From: Berkiella_A sp963976875
GTDB taxonomy: Bacteria > Pseudomonadota > Gammaproteobacteria > Berkiellales > Berkiellaceae
Assembly: GCA_963976875.1 (NCBI GenBank)
Contig: CAXBML010000002.1
Location: 62,001-126,000, forward strand
Reading direction: 5' to 3'
DNA: 64,000 bases
A program made the position numbers and the translations under genes. This document shows, one piece after another, positions 45,111 through 53,091 of the stretch; the stretch's first letter is position 1; each line of letters begins with the position of its first letter. The notes beneath the pieces are model-generated. The model worked only from the letters and a program-made list of their open reading frames with translations, searched no databases and was not told the origin of the DNA.

Positions 45111-46013
45111 GTGTCTATTTTAGCAATTAACCCTTGGCGAGAGCAGTTTTTTAACAAATATACTTGTCCTGAAAATATAGACATACCTATTCATGATCCT
45201 GATGCATATAAGTTAAATCCCAAGCACTCATGGGTTTACAATAAATTGCTCATTACCGAAAAACAAAATATAAGCTGTGGGCCACATGGTATAGAGCCAG
45301 ATATTTTTCCTGTGTTTAGCAAGCCTATTTATAATCTTAAATCCTTAGGTTTTAATACTCGCCTTTTACAGAATCAAGCTGATTACCATGAGTATTATGA
45401 GCCGGGTTGTATGTGGTCAACGTTCTATAAAGGTGAGCATATCAGTACAGATGTCTCTGTTATTAATGGTGAAATTCAATGGTGCTGTCATACAATAGGC
45501 TATCCACTTCAAGATGGTACTTTTGATTATTGGGAGATACAAAAATCAGGGAACAAAAGAGTAAAATCTTACTTGCAAGATTTTATTCATCAACACTTAT
45601 CAGGTTATACTGGCATGCTTAACGCTGAAACTATAGATTGTAAAATAATTGAGATACATCTACGCTCAACATCACAATGGCCTGATTTGTATGGAAATCA
45701 TTTTATTCAAAGTGTAATAGATTTATATGTCAAAAAAACTTGGCAATATAAGCCCAATACCAATACGGGTTATAGTGTTGTTTTATTTGATGAGCACAAA
45801 CAATATAGAAAGCCATCGGCAGATTTTATTTCAAAATTTATTGATGGCAAAAAGGTAAGCAGTATTCAATTGCCATTTGATGAGTCAATATCCTTTGCGG
45901 CACATTCTATGCCGCCAGGAGGTTTTCGTTTAGCCATTATCAATGGTTTTTGCTTGGATAGTTGTTTGCGTGTCAGAGAGGCGATTCATCAAGAGTATAA
46001 AAAAATTAATTAG
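45111..46013 (+). CDS. ATP-grasp-like protein, function unknown
   Basis: GTG 45111 is preferred: AGAGGA (45098-45103) lies 7 bases before it, whereas ATG 45075 has no ribosome site. This gives 300 residues opening MSILAINPWREQF. Central and C-terminal blocks suggest a diverged ATP-grasp fold: PVFSKPIYNLKSLG (a strand with a possible nucleotide Lys), MWSTFYKGEHISTDVSVINGE (part: GEHISTDVSVI), then GYTGMLNAETIDCKIIEIHLR and QWPDLYG. The last is a conserved-looking ending I associate with a widespread uncharacterised ATP-grasp-like family. It lies 122 bases after the graspetide ligase on the same strand, so it may act on the same peptide. It overlaps the convergent 46010 gene by 4 bases. Confidence 0.6.
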   Translation: MSILAINPWREQFFNKYTCPENIDIPIHDPDAYKLNPKHSWVYNKLLITEKQNISCGPHGIEPDIFPVFSKPIYNLKSLGFNTRLLQNQADYHEYYEPGCMWSTFYKGEHISTDVSVINGEIQWCCHTIGYPLQDGTFDYWEIQKSGNKRVKSYLQDFIHQHLSGYTGMLNAETIDCKIIEIHLRSTSQWPDLYGNHFIQSVIDLYVKKTWQYKPNTNTGYSVVLFDEHKQYRKPSADFISKFIDGKKVSSIQLPFDESISFAAHSMPPGGFRLAIINGFCLDSCLRVREAIHQEYKKIN

Positions 46014-46546
46014 TGATGGTGCTCATGATCACAAGCCGTGCTACAAGTATGGCTATTGAGCATAGCTTTTTGACGTTTTTTTAAAAATCTTTCCCGCTTG
46101 AGTTTTGACATATGATCGATGACTAAAATACCGTTAAGGCAATCCACTTGATAGGCCAAAATGGCAGCCAGGCTATTTTCTGCCGTCATATTTTGCACTG
46201 TGCCCGTTTCATCGAAATAAGAGATTTCTATTTTTTGAGGTCTTTTAATCATGACGGGTACATCGCCAAAATATAAACAATTAGACTCACAGGGCGTCAT
46301 ATTTTCTTGCTGAATTATTTTGGGATTGATAAAACAATGTTGCGTCTCAATGAGCTCTGAGCTAGACAATACAAAGATAGACTGGTTGAGACCAACCTGT
46401 GGGGCTGCTAAGCATAATGATTGCATATCATCCATTATGTGATACAAATTTTGAACAGTCGTTTGTAAAGTTTCATCATATTGCGTTACTTCAACTGCTT
46501 TATTTCGGTCTATTTTTGGATATGAAAGTAGGTGTAGGTCATTCAT
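46010..46546 (-). CDS. peptide deformylase paralogue with lost catalytic residues
   Basis: 178 residues aligning to E. coli peptide deformylase with matching numbering. Motif 1 is SLCLAAPQVG (normally GxGLAAxQ, G45 is C). Motif 2 keeps C90 (ESNCL). Motif 3, normally HExDH, reads YQVDC, so H132 is Y, E133 is Q and H136 is C. Two of three metal ligands and the catalytic Glu are therefore gone while the surrounding fold residues (DCLNGILV) remain. The C terminus is extended by a Cys/His-rich tail (HTCSTACDHEHHH) that could bind metal. Likely a pseudoenzyme or a repurposed binding protein. A functional deformylase must be encoded elsewhere. Confidence 0.85.
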   Translation of the reverse strand: MNDLHLLSYPKIDRNKAVEVTQYDETLQTTVQNLYHIMDDMQSLCLAAPQVGLNQSIFVLSSSELIETQHCFINPKIIQQENMTPCESNCLYFGDVPVMIKRPQKIEISYFDETGTVQNMTAENSLAAILAYQVDCLNGILVIDHMSKLKRERFLKKRQKAMLNSHTCSTACDHEHHH

Positions 46547-46748
46547 TTGTCTAGCCCATTGGATTGTGTTGGGCGATTATACCTTTTTTTCCAGATCAAT
46601 CCTATCTTCCCTATTAGTGGCAGCCTGGCTATATGGGGGATTAGGTTATTTTTGCTTAGACTTGATTTCTCAGATCGGCATATATAGAATTCCCTGCCCT
46701 TAGTCGTAAGACTAAAATATAACTGACTAATTACTATAAAGGTAAGAA

Positions 46749-47295
46749 ATGACAAGCAAAATAAAAAATATCACTTTATCGACTCTTCTCTTTTATCTCT
46801 TCATGATGACTTCTTCAGCTTGTTTTGCTCGTAATATATATTGGGTATGATATTAATGGTCTTCGATATGGCGATTCTAATTATTATCAAAAATCAGTCG
46901 TGATGAATAATCTAAAAATAGGATTTCAAGATAATTCTAATGATTTGCTGAGCTTTGGGGCAGAAGCAATTTTTGCTATGTCACCCAATACAGATGTATA
47001 TGGTGGCTCTATCAAGCGGCAAGAAATACAGCTCCTAGGGGTCGCCGATTATAATTTCCATAGGAAATGGCATGCCATGTTTAAAGCGGGTGCGATGGGA
47101 ATTAATGAAACATACACATCAAGATATGCCACCTCAGTGCATTATAACGCTGTGCTTCCAACGACAGCGGCTAGTCTTTACTGGAAAGTAACCCGGACTA
47201 TTGATCTTGGCGTGACAGGGTATTATCAATTGCAGGACGGTTCTTTAGAGCACTATATGTCTTTGGGCTTTAATTATTTCGTCGGTAGAAAATAG
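46749..47295 (+). pseudogene. small outer-membrane beta-barrel protein, frame broken at an (AT)4 tract
   Basis: An ATG at 46749 starts a 33-codon frame encoding a good signal peptide (MTSKIKNITL ... SSACFA) and stops at 46848-46850. A different frame continues at once (from about 46840) with a barrel-like sequence of alternating polar and aromatic residues (YIGYDINGLRYGDSNYYQKS, LKIGFQDNS, EIQLLGVADYNF, LGVTGYYQLQDGS, LGFNYFVGRK). Adding one AT unit to the tract ATATATAT at 46834-46841 joins the two frames as ...CFARNIYIGYDINGL. The gene is therefore either recently inactivated, phase-variable by dinucleotide slippage, or a sequencing error. About 180 residues if repaired. Confidence 0.75.
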
Positions 47296-47308
47296 CAAAT
47301 TTTTTTCT

Positions 47309-47346
47309 GACTTCTCCCTGATGGTTTATGAACAAAGGGAGAAGTC
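47309..47346. terminator. hairpin between barrel gene and phosphatase
   Basis: Perfect 11-base arms GACTTCTCCCT (47309-47319) and AGGGAGAAGTC (47336-47346) with a 16-base loop, between convergent genes. Flanking bases do not form T-runs in the expected orientation. Probable bidirectional terminator. Confidence 0.5.
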
Positions 47347-47359
47347 AAAATAGAAAAGA

Positions 47360-48007
47360 TTAGCAATTTTGAACTTGAATTCGGTCGCCTGTAATAGGTA
47401 AAGTAATACTATCTGCTGTGTTGAGCTTAATGACTTCGTTAGTGAGCAAATCTATTAACTGCATAGAAGGTGAACCGTGGGTGACAATGACAATATCACC
47501 TTCAGGGTATTTCGCTATTATATCATTGTAGAAATCTTGCATTCGACATCTTAGCGCGTCTCGGCTTTCACCGCCGACAGTGGGCTTCTCCCAGTCCAGA
47601 TTATTAGGATTATAGGGTTGCCCTTCATAGCTGCCAGCATTGACTTCAATTACACGGCTATCAAACGTTATTTTGTCAGGGCTAAATAAACCTGCTTTTG
47701 CTAGTATCTTGGCGGTTTGTTTGGTGCGAGGTAATGGAGACGCAACAACAGCAGCAATATTTCTCTTATGTAACCCCTGAATTTTGAGCTTTAAGCCTGT
47801 GTAAGCGGCTTGTTCTTTGCCTAGGGTTGTTAAAAAAGCAGGTTGATAATTTGGGTGTTTTGGATTGCTGTTGTAAAAGTTGCCAACATTGTGGTCTGCT
47901 TGTCCATGTCGGATTATTGTCATATATCGCTCTGATGCGAAAGCACTGCTAGGTTGGACAAGTAAAAATAATATGTATAGGCATAGGCATTTTAATTTCT
48001 GAAACAT
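47360..48007 (-). CDS. exported histidine phosphatase superfamily protein
   Basis: 215 residues with a signal peptide ending near AFAS. The catalytic motif is MTIIRHGQADHN, with a second Arg in VASPLPRTKQTA, the acid in EVNAGSYEGQP and the second His in VIVTHGSPS, so all four pocket residues of the branch-1 (phosphoglycerate-mutase-like) fold are present. Predicted periplasmic or secreted acid phosphatase; the substrate is not evident. A C-terminal Cys ends the protein. It lies next to the SCO1 gene on the same strand but 28 bases apart and functionally unrelated. Confidence 0.85.
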   Translation of the reverse strand: MFQKLKCLCLYILFLLVQPSSAFASERYMTIIRHGQADHNVGNFYNSNPKHPNYQPAFLTTLGKEQAAYTGLKLKIQGLHKRNIAAVVASPLPRTKQTAKILAKAGLFSPDKITFDSRVIEVNAGSYEGQPYNPNNLDWEKPTVGGESRDALRCRMQDFYNDIIAKYPEGDIVIVTHGSPSMQLIDLLTNEVIKLNTADSITLPITGDRIQVQNC

Positions 48008-48035
48008 ATGGGGATTTCCTGTATTGAATAGCTGA

Positions 48036-48677
48036 TTATCCTAAGCGGTTATGCGCCATAATTTCTTTAAAATCGTGAGCAATACGGTGAGGTTTGTCCA
48101 CAGAGGTAAATATGGCTGCCAGCTCGCCTTGAGGGTTTACTAATAAAATAGCACCACTATGACCTATATGAGCGCCTTCTAAGACATCGGTTTGTTCTTC
48201 TATATAAATGCCTAAATCTTGTGCTAAACTTTGAATTTGTTGCATATCGCCAGTGAGTCCCCTAAAGCGAGTGAGCTTAAATTCATCTTTAGAGAAAAAC
48301 TTGGTGAGCTGTTCAGCGGTGTCAAGTTCGGGCGTGATAGAGACAAATAAATACTGAACATATGGATTTGGACCAATGCGCTGCGATATGTGTGCTAAAG
48401 CACTTAAAGTGGTTGGGCATATATCAGGGCAGTTGGTATAGCCAAAAAACATAAAGCTCCAATTATGTTTGAGACTATTGTTATCAAAGTTGTCATTGTT
48501 TTGGTCGGTTAATTGAATTGAGGGTAACGATTTTCCGCCAGGAAGCAATGTGCCGCTCAGTAGTTTGAGCTCTTTTTCCACTTGGGCGGATTCATGAGTG
48601 ACGCGCGCCTCTCTCCAGACCCCAATACCAACGGCAAGCGTGATCACGATGGTTATAAAGATGGTATGCGCTTTCAT
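48036..48677 (-). CDS. SCO1/SenC copper chaperone for cytochrome oxidase
   Basis: Membrane-anchored thioredoxin-fold protein that helps load the CuA site of subunit II. The start is set at 48677 (MKAHTIF), with TAGGAT 7 bases upstream; a longer frame to 48779 runs into ctaB. The 213-residue protein has one N-terminal membrane anchor, the copper-binding CPDICP motif preceded by FFGYTN, and the third ligand His in GAHIGHSG. Last gene of the cytochrome oxidase cluster. Confidence 0.93.
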   Translation of the reverse strand: MKAHTIFITIVITLAVGIGVWREARVTHESAQVEKELKLLSGTLLPGGKSLPSIQLTDQNNDNFDNNSLKHNWSFMFFGYTNCPDICPTTLSALAHISQRIGPNPYVQYLFVSITPELDTAEQLTKFFSKDEFKLTRFRGLTGDMQQIQSLAQDLGIYIEEQTDVLEGAHIGHSGAILLVNPQGELAAIFTSVDKPHRIAHDFKEIMAHNRLG

Positions 48678-48682
48678 GAATA

Positions 48683-49582
48683 TTATCCTAAGTTCAAATA
48701 AAATACTAAGTAATGTTCTAATAATAGAGCGACAAAAATTCCAAATAAATAGATAATGGAATATTGGAATAATCGCCAAGCAATCATGGGGTCGGTACGA
48801 AAATATAATTTAAGGGCATAGTACATAAAACCGATATTAAGCCCAATCAGGCTCAAAGTGGTAATGGTGCCTGCGAGATGTAACAGCGGTAATAGGAACG
48901 TTGTGACCGCTAGTAAAATAGAATATAACACAATGCAGTGCTTGGTAAACTTTATACCATGTGTGACGGGTAGCATGGGTAGACTAATTTTTTTGTAATC
49001 TTCAATTCTGAAAATAGCCAGAGCCCAAAAATGCGGGGGGGTCCATACAAAAATAATCAAGGCCAAAATGAGACCTAGCCCTTCAATTTGCCCAGTAACG
49101 GCTGTTTGTCCTAGTAGAGGGGGTAGGGCGCCGGTAATGCCGCCAATCACGATGTTTTGAGGTGTGGCTTTTTTCAAGTACAAAGTATATACAAAAGCGT
49201 AACCAATTAAACTGCTGAGTGTTAACCAGGCCGTTAAGGGGTTCACAAATTTAATCAGCACGACAAGGCCAATTAAACCTAAAATCAGAGCAAAGCGCAT
49301 AGTTTGCTGGGTATTTAATTTCCCCAAAACCAAGGGCCTAAATTTAGTGCGTTGCATTTTTTCATCTATATGTTTCTCAACCAATTGGTTGATGGCCGCG
49401 GCGCTACTTGCGCAAAAGCTAATACCGATGGTTGCAAATATAAAAATAGAAAGGGGGAAATGGTTTGGTGGACAAGACAACAGCATGCCAATCCAAGCGG
49501 TAATCATCATCAGTAATACAACTTTGGGTTTGCATAAAGTTAAATAATCACGCCAGGGAAATCGCAGGGATAATGTTCGCAT
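48683..49582 (-). CDS. ctaB: protohaem IX farnesyltransferase
   Basis: Converts haem B to haem O in the inner membrane, first step to the haem A of the oxidase. The 299-residue UbiA-fold protein has CKPKVVLLMMITAWIGM, the Asp-rich motif region near NQLVEKHIDEKMQRTKFRPL (part: HIDEKMQRT), and the second motif WTPPHFWALAIFRIEDYKK (part: TPPHFWALAI). It lies 2 bases after ctaA. Confidence 0.94.
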   Translation of the reverse strand: MRTLSLRFPWRDYLTLCKPKVVLLMMITAWIGMLLSCPPNHFPLSIFIFATIGISFCASSAAAINQLVEKHIDEKMQRTKFRPLVLGKLNTQQTMRFALILGLIGLVVLIKFVNPLTAWLTLSSLIGYAFVYTLYLKKATPQNIVIGGITGALPPLLGQTAVTGQIEGLGLILALIIFVWTPPHFWALAIFRIEDYKKISLPMLPVTHGIKFTKHCIVLYSILLAVTTFLLPLLHLAGTITTLSLIGLNIGFMYYALKLYFRTDPMIAWRLFQYSIIYLFGIFVALLLEHYLVFYLNLG

Positions 49583-49584
49583 AA

Positions 49585-50601
49585 TTATTTTCCTGCTCGG
49601 ATCAGTTTAAAATTAATGTTTATGAGGGTGAGTAATAGCAGAACGGCAATGCCATTGTGCAAGACCGCTATGGCCGTAGGTAACAAGGCTAAAACATTGG
49701 TTATGCCTAAACATATTTGGGTCACGAGTAATCCGAGCAATAAAAAAACTGAGCGTGATAGCCACGTTTTCGCTTTGGGATCAATTGTATTGTTGCGACT
49801 ACGCCATAACGAAAATGCCAGAAAAGAAATGATAATCGTTGTTATTAATGCGCCAATTCGATGAGTCAGTTGAATGTTAATTCTGACAGACGCGCTGAGC
49901 TGGTCTGGTAACCGTGTCAAATCCCAAAAAGGAAATGCGCTTAAAACATCAGAACTAGGTAACCATTGGCCTTGGCACATAGGGAAATCAGTGCAAATAA
50001 GAGCTGAATAATTTGTGCTAACCCAGCCCCCTAAGGCTATTTGGGTAATAACCACGATTAATGCGGCGATACTTAAAGTGATTAATCTCGTATTGGTTTG
50101 CAAAAGGGCGGCTGCATTTTTTTGTAGATACAGCCAGCAGATCCAGAGTAATGAGAGAGTGGAAAAACCACCGATTAAATGCAATAGCACAATGGGTGGA
50201 TTTAAACGCATTGTTACTGTAAACATGCCTAACAGGGCCTGGCAAATAACAAGTATGACTAATATAAGAGGCAGCGTGAGGGGCAGTGCTATTTTTTTCC
50301 GGGCTCGAAAGGCCATAAAAGCAATCAGAGCAATAAACAAGCCAAGAGAACCCGCAAAATAGCGATGAACCATTTCTATTTTAGCTTTAAAGTATTCTAC
50401 CGTTAATCCTGGATAGGATTGTTGAGCAAGTTGGACTTCCTCAGTCGTGAGAGGCGCTGAGAGTTGTCCATAACAACCTGGCCAGTCTGGACAACCTAGC
50501 CCCGCTCCTTTCAGGCGCGTATAAGCACCCAATAAAATCACGACAAAACTCAAGATAATGCTGAGTACGATAATACGTTTGAGTCCAACTGCTTGTTTCA
50601 T
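49585..50601 (-). CDS. ctaA: haem A synthase (COX15/CtaA)
   Basis: Oxidises haem O to haem A. The 338-residue, roughly eight-helix protein opens with GAYTRLKGAGLGCPDWPGCYG, the family signature with paired Cys (parts: YTRLKGAGLGCPDWPGC). It keeps the His pairs in EMVHRYFAG, LLHLIGG and QLTHRIGAL, and VLHNGIAVL near the end. It matches proteobacterial type ctaA. Sits between the 50617 gene and ctaB. Confidence 0.94.
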   Translation of the reverse strand: MKQAVGLKRIIVLSIILSFVVILLGAYTRLKGAGLGCPDWPGCYGQLSAPLTTEEVQLAQQSYPGLTVEYFKAKIEMVHRYFAGSLGLFIALIAFMAFRARKKIALPLTLPLILVILVICQALLGMFTVTMRLNPPIVLLHLIGGFSTLSLLWICWLYLQKNAAALLQTNTRLITLSIAALIVVITQIALGGWVSTNYSALICTDFPMCQGQWLPSSDVLSAFPFWDLTRLPDQLSASVRINIQLTHRIGALITTIIISFLAFSLWRSRNNTIDPKAKTWLSRSVFLLLGLLVTQICLGITNVLALLPTAIAVLHNGIAVLLLLTLININFKLIRAGK

Positions 50602-50616
50602 TACTGCTATGCCACT

Positions 50617-51231
50617 TTATCCGACTTTTGAATATTTTAATAAGCGTTTTAAGTCTTTAAGAATATCTTGATGGGCTGCTTCACCTGAGTAGCGCATCAT
50701 CACGTAGCCTTTAGGATCACAAAGATAAATTTCCCCAACACGCTCTCTTTCTAGGGGCTGGGAGGTCTCTTGGAATAAATCTTCAAAAGCGCTTAATGAA
50801 AGTTCCGCGCGCTTCATATCAGGATAGTGTTCGAGTACATAGCCTTCACATGCTTGTTTTTGACAATCAGGCAAGCTAATGAACATGCTCGAAACTCGGT
50901 TACTATTTTTACCTAGGGCGGTGATCATTTGCTTAATATTATATAAGTTGTCATGACATTCTTCTAAACATTTGTCCGGTGCAACATAAAAGACCCACCA
51001 TTTGCCATTTAATGATTTACCGATAAACTTCTCATTGTTTGTGGCATCAGTAAAAGATAATTGTTGAATGCTTTTTGCAGGGCGAATTAAATCACCATGA
51101 TGCATGAGTTTAAATTCTCTTTGGTCTTGTGTTTGGTAGTAATACCAGGCCATAGCAAATGGCACAGCAAAAACCAAAAAAAGTATGATTAAAGTCCAAG
51201 GGCGTTTTTTAGATGTGTTCGTGTCATTCAT
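50617..51231 (-). CDS. membrane-anchored thioredoxin-fold protein of the oxidase cluster
   Basis: 204 residues. A Lys/Arg-rich cytoplasmic start is followed by one membrane segment (about 13-32) and a periplasmic domain resembling SCO-type thioredoxin folds (GKWWVFYVAPDKCLEECHDN, then IYLCDPKGYVMMRYSG). The Cys spacing is CLEEC, close to the SCO CxxxC motif, and DCQKQACEG adds another pair. Proteins like this are regularly found between SURF1 and ctaA in gammaproteobacteria and are thought to help oxidase assembly. The exact role is unknown. It overlaps SURF1 by 4 bases. Confidence 0.8.
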   Translation of the reverse strand: MNDTNTSKKRPWTLIILFLVFAVPFAMAWYYYQTQDQREFKLMHHGDLIRPAKSIQQLSFTDATNNEKFIGKSLNGKWWVFYVAPDKCLEECHDNLYNIKQMITALGKNSNRVSSMFISLPDCQKQACEGYVLEHYPDMKRAELSLSAFEDLFQETSQPLERERVGEIYLCDPKGYVMMRYSGEAAHQDILKDLKRLLKYSKVG

Positions 51232-51980
51232 GGTTTTCTCAATTTCCTTACAGAGAGCAATGTCATAACAAATAAGGCAGCAGCCAAACTAAACCATTGA
51301 AACGCATAACCAAAATGTTTTTCGGGGGTTAGCCAGGTCTGACTTTTAGGAAGAGGAAATACATCGGGTATTTTTGGCTCTTCTAATATTATGATACCAG
51401 GTAAAACTTCTCCACCTAGGATCTGACCAAATAAAGTATAATCCATGTGCTGGATCCTTAAGGGCCAGCCCAGTATTTCACTTTCTAGGGTTTTTGTAAT
51501 TAGAGGGTTAACATACCCTTTTTCCACATATCCTTCAATCGTTATCTGATGATTGATCGGAGCAGGATTAAATTTTCCCACTAGCAAGTCAGCTATATTT
51601 GGAAGTTCATTTCTGGATATAGACGCTGGAACCCAGCCGACGTTCAAAAAAATGAATTTGTTTTTGTTTATTTCTAGGGGGATTAGAACATGATAACCTA
51701 TTCTGCCTTGATACATCTGGTTGTCTAACAAGAAGGCATGTTGCAGCCTAGGATGAGCTTTTAGTGATATAGGCCTGTACCGCAATGCCTCTATAGGGTG
51801 GGACAGTAAATCAGAGGTGTTGAGTTTTGGTTCTTGGGATGCTTGATTCTGTGCTTGAATTAAAGTTTTTTTCTCAAATCCTCGGGCAAGTTGCCAGCGG
51901 CCGAGCAGACACAGCCCTATAAAGACCAAGCTAATAAGAATAAGTAAAGTAAACTGTAAAGAGAAAAATTTTTTAGACAT
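51228..51980 (-). CDS. SURF1-family cytochrome oxidase assembly protein
   Basis: 250 residues from the ATG at 51980; a TTG at 51995 is also in frame and neither has a strong ribosome site. Two membrane segments flank a periplasmic domain, one at the N terminus (LLILISLVFIGLCLLGRWQL) and one near the C terminus (WFSLAAALFVMTLLSV). Family blocks are ALRYRPISL, the LLDNQMYQGRIGYHVLIPLE stretch and FLNVGWVPAS, plus HFGYAFQWF at the end. Assists haem A insertion into subunit I. Confidence 0.9.
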   Translation of the reverse strand: MSKKFFSLQFTLLILISLVFIGLCLLGRWQLARGFEKKTLIQAQNQASQEPKLNTSDLLSHPIEALRYRPISLKAHPRLQHAFLLDNQMYQGRIGYHVLIPLEINKNKFIFLNVGWVPASISRNELPNIADLLVGKFNPAPINHQITIEGYVEKGYVNPLITKTLESEILGWPLRIQHMDYTLFGQILGGEVLPGIIILEEPKIPDVFPLPKSQTWLTPEKHFGYAFQWFSLAAALFVMTLLSVRKLRKP

Positions 51981-51995
51981 AAGGTTAGCTAGCAA

Positions 51996-52331
51996 ATGGA
52001 CTCGGATTTTTGGTTGAAATTACTCGTATATGCTTTTTTTATCAGCATTATTTTTAGTTTGGCAACAGGGGTATATTATATTATTCGGCCAAGCAAACGG
52101 CCAGAACGAATGGTCAAATTGTTGACCATTCGCATAGGCTTGTCGGTGAGTATATTTATATTGATTGGCATTGCAATCGGAATAGGTTGGCTTGAGCCTA
52201 AAAGCTTACTTACGACGCCCAAGGTCCCGTTGGAATTAAATAGACCAGGAAGAACAGACCCAGCCATACAAAATCCACAAAATGCCAATACCAAGCCGTT
52301 GCCTCAAAAGAAAAATGATGTTCCGGAGTGA
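51996..52331 (+). CDS. DUF2909-like twin-TM protein, overlaps ctaE antisense
   Basis: 111 residues. The first 70 hold two membrane segments (about 6-29 and 46-65) around a basic loop (YIIRPSKRPERMVKLLTIRI), the usual extent of the small twin-helix DUF2909 proteins found between ctaE and SURF1 genes. The frame then continues about 40 Pro/Asn-rich residues (LNRPGRTDPAIQNPQNANTK) that lie antisense over the last 122 bases of ctaE. The extension may be real or a chance read-through. Only plus-strand gene inside the cox cluster. Confidence 0.75.
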   Translation: MDSDFWLKLLVYAFFISIIFSLATGVYYIIRPSKRPERMVKLLTIRIGLSVSIFILIGIAIGIGWLEPKSLLTTPKVPLELNRPGRTDPAIQNPQNANTKPLPQKKNDVPE

Positions 52332-53091
52332 AGTGTCCTTTGATTGAGCGGCACAGCATAATAATTAACATGATGGTACCAATTGTGACGTGGGCGCCAT
52401 GAAAGCCTGTTAACATAAAGAAAGTTGAACCATATATGCCTGATGCCATTGTTAGATGTAAATGCTCATAGGCTTCAACATATTCTAAAACTTGGCAGGC
52501 TAAGAACGCAATCCCGAGTAGTATGGTTAAAAATAAACCAATATTAAGATGGGCTCTTTTCTTTTTCACTAATCCCCAATGTGCCCAGGTGATGGTTAAT
52601 CCACTCGTTAATAGGATCGCCGTATTAATAAAGGGTAATGGCCACCAACCCATCGCTTTAATCGGCCCTTTAAATAGCTTATTATCGGGGTTATCAATGA
52701 GGGGCCAATGTGAGGAAAAGTTTTCCCATAATTGCTTGTTGGTTTCTCCTTCGCCTAGCCATGATACTGATAAATGGCTAGCATAAAAGAGAGCGCCAAA
52801 AAATGCGCCAAAAAACATGACCTCAGAAAATATAAACCAAGCCATGCCCCAGCGAAAAGAGCGGTCCATCTGTTTATTATAAAGTCCTGACATGCTTTCT
52901 TTCACAACATCTCCGAACCAGCCAAACATCGTCCACGCGATGATCAAAGAGCCAGCAAGAAACAGATAAGGACCGTAAGCATTAGAATGTAACATATTGG
53001 CAATGCCGACAAATAATAAAAGTAGGCCTATAGAAGTACGCACAGGCCATGCGCTGCTTTCAGGTACGTAATATTGATTAGCCTCTTTCAT
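52210..53091 (-). CDS. ctaE: cytochrome c oxidase subunit III
   Basis: Seven-helix core subunit of the aa3/caa3 oxidase, 293 residues. Family blocks are WPVRTSIGLLLLFVG, RWGMAWFIFSEVMFFGAFFG (with the conserved Glu), GFHGAHVTIGTIMLI and the C-terminal WYWHFVDFVWLGLFFLVYL. It overlaps ctaG by 14 bases. Its 3' end is overlapped by the plus-strand DUF2909-like gene. Confidence 0.96.
   Translation of the reverse strand: MKEANQYYVPESSAWPVRTSIGLLLLFVGIANMLHSNAYGPYLFLAGSLIIAWTMFGWFGDVVKESMSGLYNKQMDRSFRWGMAWFIFSEVMFFGAFFGALFYASHLSVSWLGEGETNKQLWENFSSHWPLIDNPDNKLFKGPIKAMGWWPLPFINTAILLTSGLTITWAHWGLVKKKRAHLNIGLFLTILLGIAFLACQVLEYVEAYEHLHLTMASGIYGSTFFMLTGFHGAHVTIGTIMLIIMLCRSIKGHFTPEHHFSFEATAWYWHFVDFVWLGLFFLVYLIPTGPWAS

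Noticed and set aside
46543..46755. 70-residue minus-strand frame upstream of the deformylase paralogue
   Set aside because: No recognisable motif and no ribosome site; it covers the leader regions of two flanking genes.
48678..48779. 34-residue N-terminal extension of the SCO1 protein
   Set aside because: It overlaps ctaB coding sequence; the start at 48677 has a good ribosome site and gives a normal anchor.
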